NCBI GenBank assembly: GCA_949987705.1
Contig: OX465285.1
Location: 92,823,975 to 92,887,974, forward strand
Reading direction: 5' to 3'
DNA: 64,000 bases
Source of the DNA: Thereva unica
Taxonomy: Eukaryota > Arthropoda > Insecta > Diptera > Therevidae
Below, one piece after another: positions 54,681 to 64,000 of the stretch. Under the pieces are notes generated by a model. The model did not search any database, was not told the origin of the DNA, and saw only the letters and a list, made by a program, of their open reading frames with translations. The first letter of the stretch is position 1. The number at the start of each line of letters is the position of its first letter. The position numbers and the translations under genes were made by a program.

Positions 54681-57254
54681 ATCCTGCAAAAATTTTCCCT
54701 AGTCCGTCATGGAACTTTCCTTTTAGTTGTAATCAAGAGGGAAGTCTTTCGTTGGCCTTTATGTAAGGAAGAGTGATTCGAGTCACTCTACGATGACACT
54801 GCTCGTTACTATAAACCTATGGCACATGTTGCTGAAGTCCTTTGTGATAGACTTTATGGAAAGGTTTAGACCAAGCGTTGTAAGGAATGGGTAACACAGG
54901 ACGTACATAGCATAGAGTCCCTCAATCGGGATTTGTGTAGGAAGCAAATGCGAAAAGCTAGTGTCAGCTACCATATGTAAGCAATTTCTTTATTTATGAA
55001 TGATGAGACACTTGTAGAATATTTTTACTTAAACCAATGTTGAAGCTCCCAAATAACACAAAACCCCCAAACAAGCTGTCAAAATCCATCATCCTAACTA
55101 ATACACTTGGTGATTTATTTATCACATCGAAAACTTATTGATTTAAAAGCGCACACCCCCTGTCCACCTCTCCCACACATGCCCACACACTGAATACGGT
55201 GCCAGAAAAAAAATTTAACAAATTATCCATAATCAATCACGAGAAAGAAATCGCCCTGAAGGAAGCCATAAGCGGTAGACCCGTTATGATAATTTGATTT
55301 ATAAAATATCGCTTTGCTCTATTACACCAAAGCGGAAGACCGCTAACTGGATAGGAAGGAAAAGCGTTTTCTTTTCATCTTTCCGTACAGAATATCTCCA
55401 GGACATAATCTCTTAGCTGTTAGAAGAATTATGAAGGATGAGAGAGCGTGTCTGTGCGAGAGAAAAAATGCCCAAAAACAAATAATTTATGCTTTTGGTA
55501 AATTTATGCTATTACAAAACAAAACGTTCCGCCATGCCATGATGGATGGGCATCCTTAAGGGAAGCGGAGCTAATGTTTTTGTACAAGTTTACATGAAAA
55601 ATTTAGGGATTCCGAAGCCACTACAATTTTGTATATCCTTGCGCGTGTGCATGTATTAGTGGATTGTATCCCTGCCTGGCTAACATGGCATGGCAAAATT
55701 ATTCATAAGCTAAAACGGAGAAGTTTATCCAGTTTTAGACAAAATATATACAATATACCGAGAGATAGTTGCTGGGAGACTTTCGAAAGGGATCCTTATT
55801 GTACCCCTCGCACCCCTTCCCAAAGCCAGAGAGCGTCCTAGAAAATGCTAGTTTCTCAACTGATACCATGTTAACTGTATCCTATTATAAGGGGATTCAT
55901 CAAAAACCATTTTGATGTTGGGGCTAACCAAGGAGACAACCACTGCTTGGGGCTATCAATCAAAGGCGCCTGTAGCCACAGATTTATAGCAGCCACCGAT
56001 GGTAACATCTGCCCCGAGCTTCCTCCCCCATGAGGGTATTTTAATTACAGCATTGCCAGCATAGAAAAGAGGGTGCGGCGGGGGGAGGGGGTCTTTTTAT
56101 GTGTGACCAGATAAAATTGTTTAAAACACGTATAGTTACTATCCCTCTACTGAATGCCCATTTAATAGGTGACACCGGGTTTCCCTTTTTTCTGTCCTAT
56201 TTTTATAATTTTCTAGTGAAGAGAGTGTTCAGAGCTCAGTGTGTGTGCAAAGGGACATTCATTATCCATTTTGCTTACAGGTGGAAAATTTAGATAAAAG
56301 TTTTCCATTGTGAGTTGAGAGACAGGTTGATGAAAGGTGAACGGATGATAAATTTGTTGAACAATGGTTTCAAACAAAAAAAGAAAGAAAGAAAAGAGAC
56401 GTAAAGCGAAGTGTAATTAAATAGCACTAAACGAGAACCCTTTGATGCAAACATGTGACATCCATAATGACTTTTAAAATGTGAAAAAACGTGCAAAGTT
56501 TAATCATGCATGGAAGGGTTATCGGTGAAGTTATGTGCATGGAATTTCAACAAGAAGAAAAACAAAATGTTGCAGAATAAGCTGACTTGAATTTTTGAAG
56601 GTCGTATCAAGGTACGACGGAATTACTTTAAATTTATGAAACTTTTTCCGCCTCTAGTTTCATGCAGTAGTAATGTGGCCTTCGGAGAGAGCATTTTGTA
56701 TAAGGCTGACAATATCAAACCAGATGAAATTGAGATTCTTAGGATAATTCGAAGCAGGAAACGAAAAGAACACACGTGAATGCCAGTAAAAATTTTATCA
56801 CGGACCCCACTGACACGAAAAGCATCGACGCTGTGCCGTTACGGATATATGTAGATCGAGCCGTATCCTGCCGAATTTCCATCGGTAGTAGTTTAGAGCG
56901 TTGTGTTTTTTCGGCGAACAATTTTCGGATCGTATTGGAAGCCGGCTCAAGAATAAACTACTTGGGGATCAGGAACAGTTCAATCCAATGTTCAGTATAT
57001 TTCGGCAGCATAAGATCGTGTAGAACCGTTTCAAAAATCTGATAATAGTGTCAGTGGCCGGTTCCGAACCCAGAGCACAGTATCAGATTCCTGCGTGGTC
57101 AAGCCCGCGATTTTTGATTGCTCTGACAGGCACCCATAGGTTGAGAGTACCTGGGTCACCAAGGACTCTTTGGCACTCCCAAATGAATTTGAACTTGGTC
57201 TTAGGGAGCTTTATCACTCTAGTTGTCAGATATAACAAAAATCTGCTTGTTCGC
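54681..57254. other. No recognised gene
   Basis: Some decayed LINE sequence may extend to about 54970 on the minus strand, but I cannot support it. Frames at 55629-55841 and 56776-57042 are unrecognised. Confidence 0.45.
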
Positions 57255-57487
57255 ATAGGCCCCTGTGCTGAAAATCGCGCCGTGTTTTATGACAAGCCGT
57301 TTGAGTTGAACAAAGTGACTTTTCAGTCGAACTACGACTTTCAACACAGGAGCCTAGAGTGGAAGCGCTAAGTTCAGCTAAGGCCACTGTACTGGAAGTC
57401 GTGATTCGACTGGAACGTTACTTTCTTCAATTCAAATAACGTCACGAAACACGACTTGACTCTTTCAACACAGTGGCCATAGGCTCT
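57255..57487. repeat. Inverted pair of ~100-bp modules
   Basis: 57258-57355 (plus) and 57484-57385 (minus) align over nearly their whole length: GGCC.CTGTG.TGAAA at one end, GAGTTGAACAAAGTGACTTT-like middle, and ACACAGGAGCC/TACAGTGGCC at the other end. Each module is itself roughly palindromic at its ends. The two are separated by about 30 bases and could form a long hairpin. Both keep the same reading (FEL.KVTFQSN.DFQ), which may only reflect DNA similarity. Confidence 0.7.
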
Positions 57488-57879
57488 TCGTAATAGCTCA
57501 TAGATGCGTGCCAATATACTGTGCCTTTCTGCGTGAAAGACAGTAATCCAAACTGAACTCTCTATTAAACCAGAGCCTTTCGCGGCAAATGCCATACCAT
57601 ACCCATATCAACGTCTATCTAGTAGGCAGCTCTGTACAATACAAGCCACGCTGTGATATTCTAAGAAAAACTGAAGATTTACTTTCTTGTATGTTCAAAA
57701 AAAGCGGCCGACACATTTCAGCTTGTTAGATCTCTTTCATAACGCTGCCCACTATAGAAGGTCCCCTTGAAAACCATTGTTGAGACGGCTTTTGTATCTT
57801 TCATCAGATCCGATCGAACATGTGCATGTTCAGCAATCTGCCTAGTAACTTGTCGATTCGACTTGCCGGCAAAGGCCGT
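57488..57879. other. No gene seen
   Basis: It lies between the inverted modules and a retrotransposon relic and may belong to the same relic. Nothing in it is recognisable. Confidence 0.45.
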
Positions 57880-58013
57880 GACGCCAACAGTACCAGACTA
57901 CCATGATAACAAGGAGGTACACCGACCGCTAGGTGAAGAACCGACCTAAGTGGGAATTTGGTACCCTATTATTAACCGGTTAAGCCGGCGGGATGCCTTA
58001 TTAGGGCTAACTA
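57880..58013 (-). mobile_element. Relic of a retrotransposon related to the 38-51 kb element (3' region)
   Basis: On the minus strand this aligns with 47338-47460. The first 50 bases are nearly identical (57960-58009). The rest shares CTTAGGT, CCTAGCGG, GGTGTACC/GGTACACC and CTTGTT blocks at lower similarity. Pol is not found next to it; the foldback structure starts immediately on the other side. Confidence 0.65.
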
Positions 58014-60780
58014 CCTTTAATTCTTGACTTGAAATAACTTGAAGTTCAACTTGAAATTCAATTGACTTCGGAATAAATTGAATTTTACCTGGATTGTTGT
58101 TTACATGAGATTTTTAAGTCAATCAAGCAACTATTATGTTTACACGATTTCTTGAAGCATACTTAAATTAGATTGAAATGTATGTAAACTTAAAGAATAC
58201 TTAGGTCAAGTAAATCACAATATGTTTACACGATTCCTTTGTTTTGGATACTTGAACTTTACATAATATTTAAGTTAGTTTTACGCTTTACTTACTTGAC
58301 TTCAAATTTTTTTGAATTTTATTCGAACTTGCAACTAAAGAGCTTTTCCAAGACTTGTCTTGATTTCGTGACTTGAAAGTTACTTGTTATTCAATTTGCG
58401 TTTTCGATTTACTTACTTGACTGATAGCTAACAGGAAAGCGTCTACAAGGGCTTTTTAAAGCCAATCAGGCAAATGTCATGTTTACATAATTACTTGAAA
58501 AAGTCGGAGCTATTTTTTGAATAAGAGGAATGTGTTAATGTTCATGTAAACATGTTGTGTAAACATATTGTTTTTGAAACTTACAATATACGAATCACAA
58601 ATGTCAAATGTGTTTGAGCTATCCAATAAAACCCCTTTCCACCCTCCCCGTGATCAAACAAAACAATAAAATTTTAGTAAACTAGTAAACATTTTTCAAT
58701 TATGAAAACGCATTTCACAATTATATCAAATTTCACCTGGCGCTAACTATTGGTCCCCATTATTTGCCCACTCTCTGTCTCTCTCAATTAAAATATTTAA
58801 ATATGCCTGGCAGGTAAATAATGTACCTGTGCATCGTTAACCTCTGGTAGAGAGCAGTAACAAGCAGCATAAAACGTGAACGGGGAACTCGATACATGGC
58901 AAATTTTGTTGGTGCTTGATTGACCAGTTTATATGCGTTGCCTTTAATTTAGTTGTAAGCCCAGTCAAGCATTTTACCAACCAGATCCGATCTAAATCGA
59001 TTTTATCGGAACTCGTGCGGTAGAGTAATGTAATCTCACCTGAATTATTTATGCCATTATTTTGGGTGATTTCGAGCCGAAACGAGATATCCAGGATACG
59101 TTATGATGCGAATCACTGTGGGCACATACAGTACCAATCTACAATAGACAAGATGTATGTATGAGCTCGTGTATATCTACATTATATATAGGTGTGTGGG
59201 TGTACATTTGTATGGCTGATGGTCGATGAAGGTGTAAATATCGATTTTCATACCTAGCAAGAGTTTTACTTTATTTCCTAAAGTCCAGCGTATCCCAATT
59301 GGCACATAAGGACGGCAGCGTATCTAGATAATTGCGGTTAGGTGTCCCCTTTTATGACTTCTCGATTTTTATCACGTTCTCACCTTTCATCTATTGAATT
59401 ATTTCGCACCTGAAGACGACGACGACGACAGCATGTAGGTGTATACACATAGATATTTCGGTTTTCCGGTAGTTTAAGCGGATAAGGAACCTTTATGTGG
59501 AATTTTGTAACGGTTATTGGTTACGGCAAATGAAGGTAATATAATATAGCGTGTATGTAGGTGTAGATATGTATGTATTTCTATTCGTTATGGCAATTGA
59601 GCGAATTACATTGTAACAATTGATTACTGCGAATTTCGTATAATGTGAGGAATTGATTAATGATGCAGTTTTTCGACTCTTTGTGTGTTTACTTTAGTTT
59701 CAAATTTCAGTGAATTTAGTTTTAATTATAATTGACATGCGCAAATATCAATAGTTCCATAGAAATTTGGAAACATAATAAAATTGTTGGGATTTACTTG
59801 ATTCAAGTATATTTCCAGCCTGGACAAGTTTACATACATTTAAAGCTAATTAAAGTATAATTCAAGTATTCATGTAAACGTATTTGCCTATTGGCTTGGA
59901 AAGTCTCATGTAAACACAATATTTTTCACTGTCAGCTTGGATAAAATTGAAGACAATTTGAAGTCAAGTAAGAGCATCGAAAATGCAACATTACAAAGTG
60001 TTTACGACGAGTGTACATGCATATTTTGATCCATGGAAGCAGCTTCAAATATACCTCTACTAATCATGTAAACATATTTGCTGATAAAATATAAAAAGCT
60101 CATGTAAACGTTATTCATATCGTAAAACGAACTTTGAATTACATGTAAATTTCAAGTAAAGAACTAAGAACATTATGTAAACATAATACAATTTTTGTGT
60201 TTTTACTTTATTTATGTAAACTTTATTTTACGGCGAGTTTACATGAATTTCAAGCCATTTTAAGCATAATTTAACAAATCATGTAAACATATTTGCTTAT
60301 TACACTGGAAGAACTCATGTAAACACTATCCTTTTCATGTAAACTCTATCCTTTTCACTTTTATAGTCAAGTAAATGCATCGTAAACGCAATATGATAGT
60401 CAAGTAAATTTTAAGGCAAGAACTGAAGATATTATGTAAACTTAATGAAATTTTGTGATTTACTTGACCGAAACATACTTGAATTACGGACGAGTTTACA
60501 TGACTATTTAGATCCTTGAAAGCGGCTGCAAGTTTACTCTTAGTAATCATGTAAACATATGTGCTAATAGACTTGAAAAAGATCATGTTAACATTATCTA
60601 CTTCACTGTCATCATGTCAACGTAATGAGATCGTTGTAATTTACTTGACTCGAGAATATTTCATTTCAAGAGACAAGTTTACAATTTTGTTTTGCTTACC
60701 TGAAAACTACTTTAAGTATACTTCGTGTAAACATTGTAATTCATTCATTATATTCAGTTTTGTGGATTCTTTTAAAACCT
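58014..60780. mobile_element. Foldback-like structure with inverted, tandemly repetitive arms
   Basis: The left arm (about 58014-58620) carries modules such as ATGTTTACACGATT and ATTTACTTGAC. The right arm (about 59800-60780) carries the inverse forms AATCATGTAAACATA and GTCAAGTAAAT many times in loose units of about 190-250 bp (starts near 59825, 60010, 60238, 60490, 60677). Aligning the left arm's complement with the right arm gives AATCRTGTAAACATA..TTGCTT followed by CTCATGTAAACA in the same order. The central ~1.2 kb is unrelated. Terminal boundaries and target duplication were not found. Confidence 0.6.
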
Positions 60781-62828
60781 GAAACGAAGTAGTGTAAGTT
60801 TTGGGACAAAAAGTATTTCGTGTCACAAAAAAACTTTTCAAGTAGATTCCGTTTGAGTGACGATCGATAATTTTAATTGGAAGCAACCAACTTGTCTAGT
60901 AAAAGTGTAAACTAGACAAACTTTTACAACAAATGAATTTAAAATTTGTAACGCTTTACTGCAAAGTTAAAATAAATAAAAAACCTAACAAAACCCTCAT
61001 TTCCCACTGTTATACAAACAAGGGCAAAAACAATGTCAAAGTGAATTTGACAAAGGCGTCCAACTCGTTGTTTTCTGCTTCAAAAAACATTTTTTGAATC
61101 CTGGTCTTTTTATCAAATTATGTTACACAACCACATCAAAAAACCCGGGACGAAATTTCCCGACGATAGAGAATTAAACTGCAAAAATTGAAAGTTCCTT
61201 AACGAAATTTTAAACGTTTCAACAATTTCCCAACAACGCCATCTCCTATCAGCGGAGATCTATTAAGATTCCGTAACGATAACTGACAGCGCTGATACCG
61301 CTCAGGTCAATTGGAATTAATTGGCCAAAGAGAGGAAGCTCGTAAAATTCCCATCTGATGAAAACTTACAGCGAAACTTTCCGCGATGTCCTTTAAGAGT
61401 GTGTCCTTATCACGTTTTCAATTACCACAGCGCACTTTGTGGACATTTTACGATGGCTTTTTGTGGATCTTGTGGAATTAATTGTAAGCCCTTCGCCGCC
61501 AGTGCGCTAGCACAACTTCTGAGCGGTATTATTATTATTTTGTACTTCATTGTGGCCCATCGATACTCTTGTGTGTGTCCTTTAAGTTTGTTGGGTTGTA
61601 CGCACATTTTCATTCCCGTTTTTTGCTGTATGCGGAACTTTAACTGCGTCCTAGCGCGATGATGCCGTCGTCGTTGCCGTCGCCGACCTGAAAGCGGATA
61701 CCAATGCTTGTCGCTATATAGTTTATTCGGAAAGAGGAGGGCAACGGCAAACACTAATGGGGCGCAGGAGGATGCTGTTACCGCCCGAGGATGCGGTTGT
61801 TCCCACTTTTTACAAACACTTGTCACGTGTACTCGTCCTTCTGGAAAAATTAATAAATCATCGCCCAGGATGCTGTGTATCCCACCGCTGCTTGCCAGGA
61901 ATATAAGGACATTTTACCCAGGCGCGCGATTTCTGTGTTGATTTACGTCTATGTTTGCGCGTTATTTCAACCAGATTTCATCTCTCTGTGTATTCTGAAG
62001 GTTTTAGTGAGTTGTCAACTTTCGTCCTGGAATTACATACAACAACAAAAAATACAACAACAAAAAAAAAACAACAGAGAAATCCGAGCATAACGCCCGG
62101 GGAGCGACGGCGGAAAGAGAGTGAAATATACACGAAAAAAAATAGCGGGGAATAAAGTTTAGTAAAAGTCCTTCAGTGGGGGGGGATGTGTGTAATCATG
62201 TTTTGCATTTTTATAGCCCTTTGGAGTACACTCGAGAATGATGAACGGTGGAAAACTGCTTATGGAAGGAACTGATTTTCTGCTCCATACAGGACATTCC
62301 ATAAGGGCAGAGTTAATATTTTTGTATGGGGGGAAATTTTTGAATTACGGCATTTTCATTCTGTGGGAGGGGGAGCAGCGGTGAGGAATTTAATAACTTA
62401 AAGGGCACAAATAGCCTTACCTGACCCTATTTTCTCTCTCTTTCGCTCATTATTCTTTAGCACTCTTATTCTCTGTTTTACCTTACCTTGTCGATTTCAC
62501 CTTTGACACCGGGGAAATAAATTTAACGACTCATAAAAGGATATATAATTTTCACCGTTGGTGTAAACTGGATTTTCATGCACCTTGTTCATGTTCATAA
62601 AATAAAAGTAAGTGCAGGTTTAATGCGTTATAATTTGCATATTAAAGCATCTTATTAACTTGGAGTTTTTATTAACTCTATTTTTTTACTGGTTTATCAA
62701 TGTTGATTTCTTGCCCAGAGTGCGCCAGCTAGACCTTCGGTATTTCAATATAAAATAACTCTTACATTTTTTAGTCAATTTCTACAAATTTACACGTTTC
62801 TGAAACGTCATTCAGAACCATTTTCGCT
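60781..62828. other. No recognised gene
   Basis: A GC-richer stretch (about 61300-61950) has overlapping frames on both strands: 113 codons plus (61321-61662) and 134 codons minus (61422-61826). Neither resembles a known family. CAACAA-rich low-complexity sequence lies at 62038-62075. Confidence 0.45.
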
Positions 62829-63085
62829 ATGAATCAATACACATCGAAAGAATGCGTTGGAAGCGCTTTACATTCCAAAAATGAAATTCTGGCAGCCCAA
62901 GTTCCTGAGACTCGTTGTGGGCGATTTGGAGTGGCCTCATCGTTCTACGGATTTAACGCCACCAGACTTTTTTTGCGGGTTTATTTAAAAAGTAAAGTTT
63001 ATGCAATAAGACCGAAGGCCGAAGACCATTGACGAACTCAAAACTAACATATGAGGGAAAATAGATACTAAACGGCCGAAATGCT
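62829..63085 (+). pseudogene. DDE transposase relic (DUF4817-type), left part
   Basis: With frame changes the sequence reads VGDLEWPHRSTDLTPPDFFC, then LKSKVYA and TIDELKTNI. The W-P-x-R-S-x-D-L-T-P-x-D-F-F motif holds the third catalytic region of the IS630/mariner-like DDE transposases annotated with DUF4817 in insects. The relic is interrupted at 63086 by a solo LTR and seems to continue at 63900. Confidence 0.65.
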
Positions 63086-63899
63086 TGTAATGGTGTTCTC
63101 TCGGAAGTGTTCTCTAACCTCCTTTTTTAAGGGAGGGTTGCCGGGAGCTCTCGAGTTGTCCAAGGTCGTGTGAGAACAAACACCTTTTTACAAAATAACA
63201 TTTCTTTATTTATTCAAAATATTTCTTATGCACTAACAATTTAGGTCTCTTAAATCTAAGTAAATACGGGATACATGTTTACAGGTTTCTTATAGTTATA
63301 TCTAAGTAATTAACTACGGTTTGCCTCTACAATACATGTTTCTTACTAATTTATTGCTAAGCAACTATCTACTCATTACTTATTCTGCAGGTGCGTAAGC
63401 TGGGGTCAGTGGTCTAGCAGGATTGTGTGGGTGTGTGTGTTCGGTATGTGATCGGTCTTGTATCTGGTCATACCGCGATACTGGTATAGGAAATGCTGCC
63501 GGGAACAATGTCGGATCATACACCACAATATCGGTCCAGGAAACATTCCTCAGGTATTCGGTAGTCGGTCGGTATGCGGTCGGTAGGTGTTATGTCTGTA
63601 GTCTAACCATGCCGGATCGTACACTACGGCACGGTCTAAGACCGGAGAGGGTGACCTCTCCGGAACGAGCCTGATTAAAGACTGAATTTTAGCCTGGTGA
63701 AGCCGTTTATTTTATAGCCGGAAAGCTCGTCGGCGTAGGAAGCTTTAACGCTTTGAAGTGAGCTTTCAAAGGAGAATCACTCAGCCTGCTGAGTAAATAT
63801 TTATTTTTCCTAAAGCTTTGTTAGGAATATCCTTCTAGAACGGGTTATTTTAGTATTTTTCTAAGAGAGGGTTCTTAGTAACGAACGTGGTTCGTTACA
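63086..63899 (-). repeat. Solo LTR (minus orientation)
   Basis: An 814-bp segment with ends TGTAA...TTACA, flanked by TGCT at 63082-63085 and 63900-63903, a 4-bp target duplication. Read on the minus strand it starts TGTAACGAACC and has an AATAAATAAAG polyadenylation-type signal (plus coordinates 63204-63215) in its last quarter. The start lies within a perfect 9-bp inverted repeat (63878-63886 with 63890-63898), and another perfect 9-bp hairpin CCGGAGAGG/CCTCTCCGG lies at 63642-63663. No internal retroviral sequence remains, so it likely arose by LTR-LTR recombination. Confidence 0.75.
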
Positions 63900-64000
63900 T
63901 GCTTGCCAATGTTAAGCAGGATGCCCGGAAAAGAATTGCGGGAAATGTCGTATGAGATGGTCATTGCTTCTGCATCCGAAGACGGCGCTATCGTCGGCGA
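63900..64000 (+). pseudogene. DDE transposase relic, right part
   Basis: Continuing the frame across the solo LTR gives MLANVKQDARKRIAG then a stop. This fits the ML..V...A..R stretch that follows the catalytic core in DUF4817-type transposases. It runs off the window edge. Confidence 0.45.

Noticed and set aside
61321..61826. Opposing 113- and 134-codon frames in a GC-richer stretch
   Set aside because: They overlap on opposite strands, neither shows a family motif, and at most one could be real; not enough support to call a gene.
1..64000. CRISPR arrays, bacterial operons, riboswitches or rRNA
   Set aside because: The sequence is clearly eukaryotic repeat DNA; the regular arrays seen are minisatellites or diverged tandem repeats without unique spacers.

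Overview
The window looks like repeat-dominated, AT-rich nuclear DNA of an insect, most probably a fly. The evidence is the transposon families: a BEL/Pao element with a baculovirus-F-like env gene as in roo, an Osvaldo/Ulysses-like Ty3/gypsy element primed by tRNA-Lys, RNase-H-bearing and RTE-like LINEs, ZMYM1-type hAT elements and a DUF4817-type DDE relic. The species cannot be fixed from the sequence; a large repeat-rich dipteran genome would fit. I recognise no host protein-coding gene, rRNA, functional tRNA or CRISPR array. The window may be intergenic or part of a long intron.

Layout. 0-20 kb is a patchwork: a dispersed ~1.2-kb repeat (second copy at 19.35-20.4 kb), a tRNA-derived SINE (3.5 kb), a LINE RNase-H tail (4.0 kb), diverged tandem repeats (4.4-4.9 kb), a BEL/Pao remnant in which broken pol runs directly into env and ends in an intact LTR (5.3-7.6 kb), a hAT 5' half (10.6-11.7 kb), a MITE with TTAA-bounded inverted termini (11.84-12.59 kb), a second hAT derivative with a perfect 8-bp target duplication and a SINE inside it (12.66-14.23 kb), and a 5'-truncated RTE-like LINE with a 12-bp target duplication (17.0-18.7 kb).

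20-38 kb is mostly unannotatable AT-rich DNA with a (GA)30 microsatellite, two LINE tails of opposite orientation (23.4-23.8 kb), minisatellites (26.2 and 30.9 kb), SINE tails, palindrome-rich blocks (29.9-30.6 kb), a diverged repeat pair (33.6 and 36.8 kb), a LINE 3' fragment (37.3 kb) and a possible Helitron 3' end (38.15 kb).

38.39-51.03 kb is the most informative object: a complete, apparently very young 12.6-kb LTR retrotransposon. It has 2,943-bp LTRs that I find to differ by one substitution and two homopolymer indels, a 4-bp target duplication (GCCT), a tRNA-Lys primer site, intact gag and pol, and a textbook -1 frameshift signal (G GGA AAC plus an 11-bp stem-loop 8 nt downstream) joining them. 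Between pol and the 3' LTR lie a 50-bp block conserved in a diverged relative elsewhere in the window and a tRNA-Lys(CTT)-like sequence, the same isoacceptor as the primer.

51-64 kb holds tandem repeats (53.3 kb), a decayed LINE on the minus strand (53.9-54.7 kb), an inverted pair of ~100-bp modules (57.3-57.5 kb), a relic of an element related to the full-length one (57.88-58.01 kb), a foldback-like structure whose arms carry many ATGTAAACA modules in opposite orientation (58.0-60.8 kb), and a solo LTR with a TGCT target duplication that splits a DDE-transposase relic (62.8-64.0 kb).
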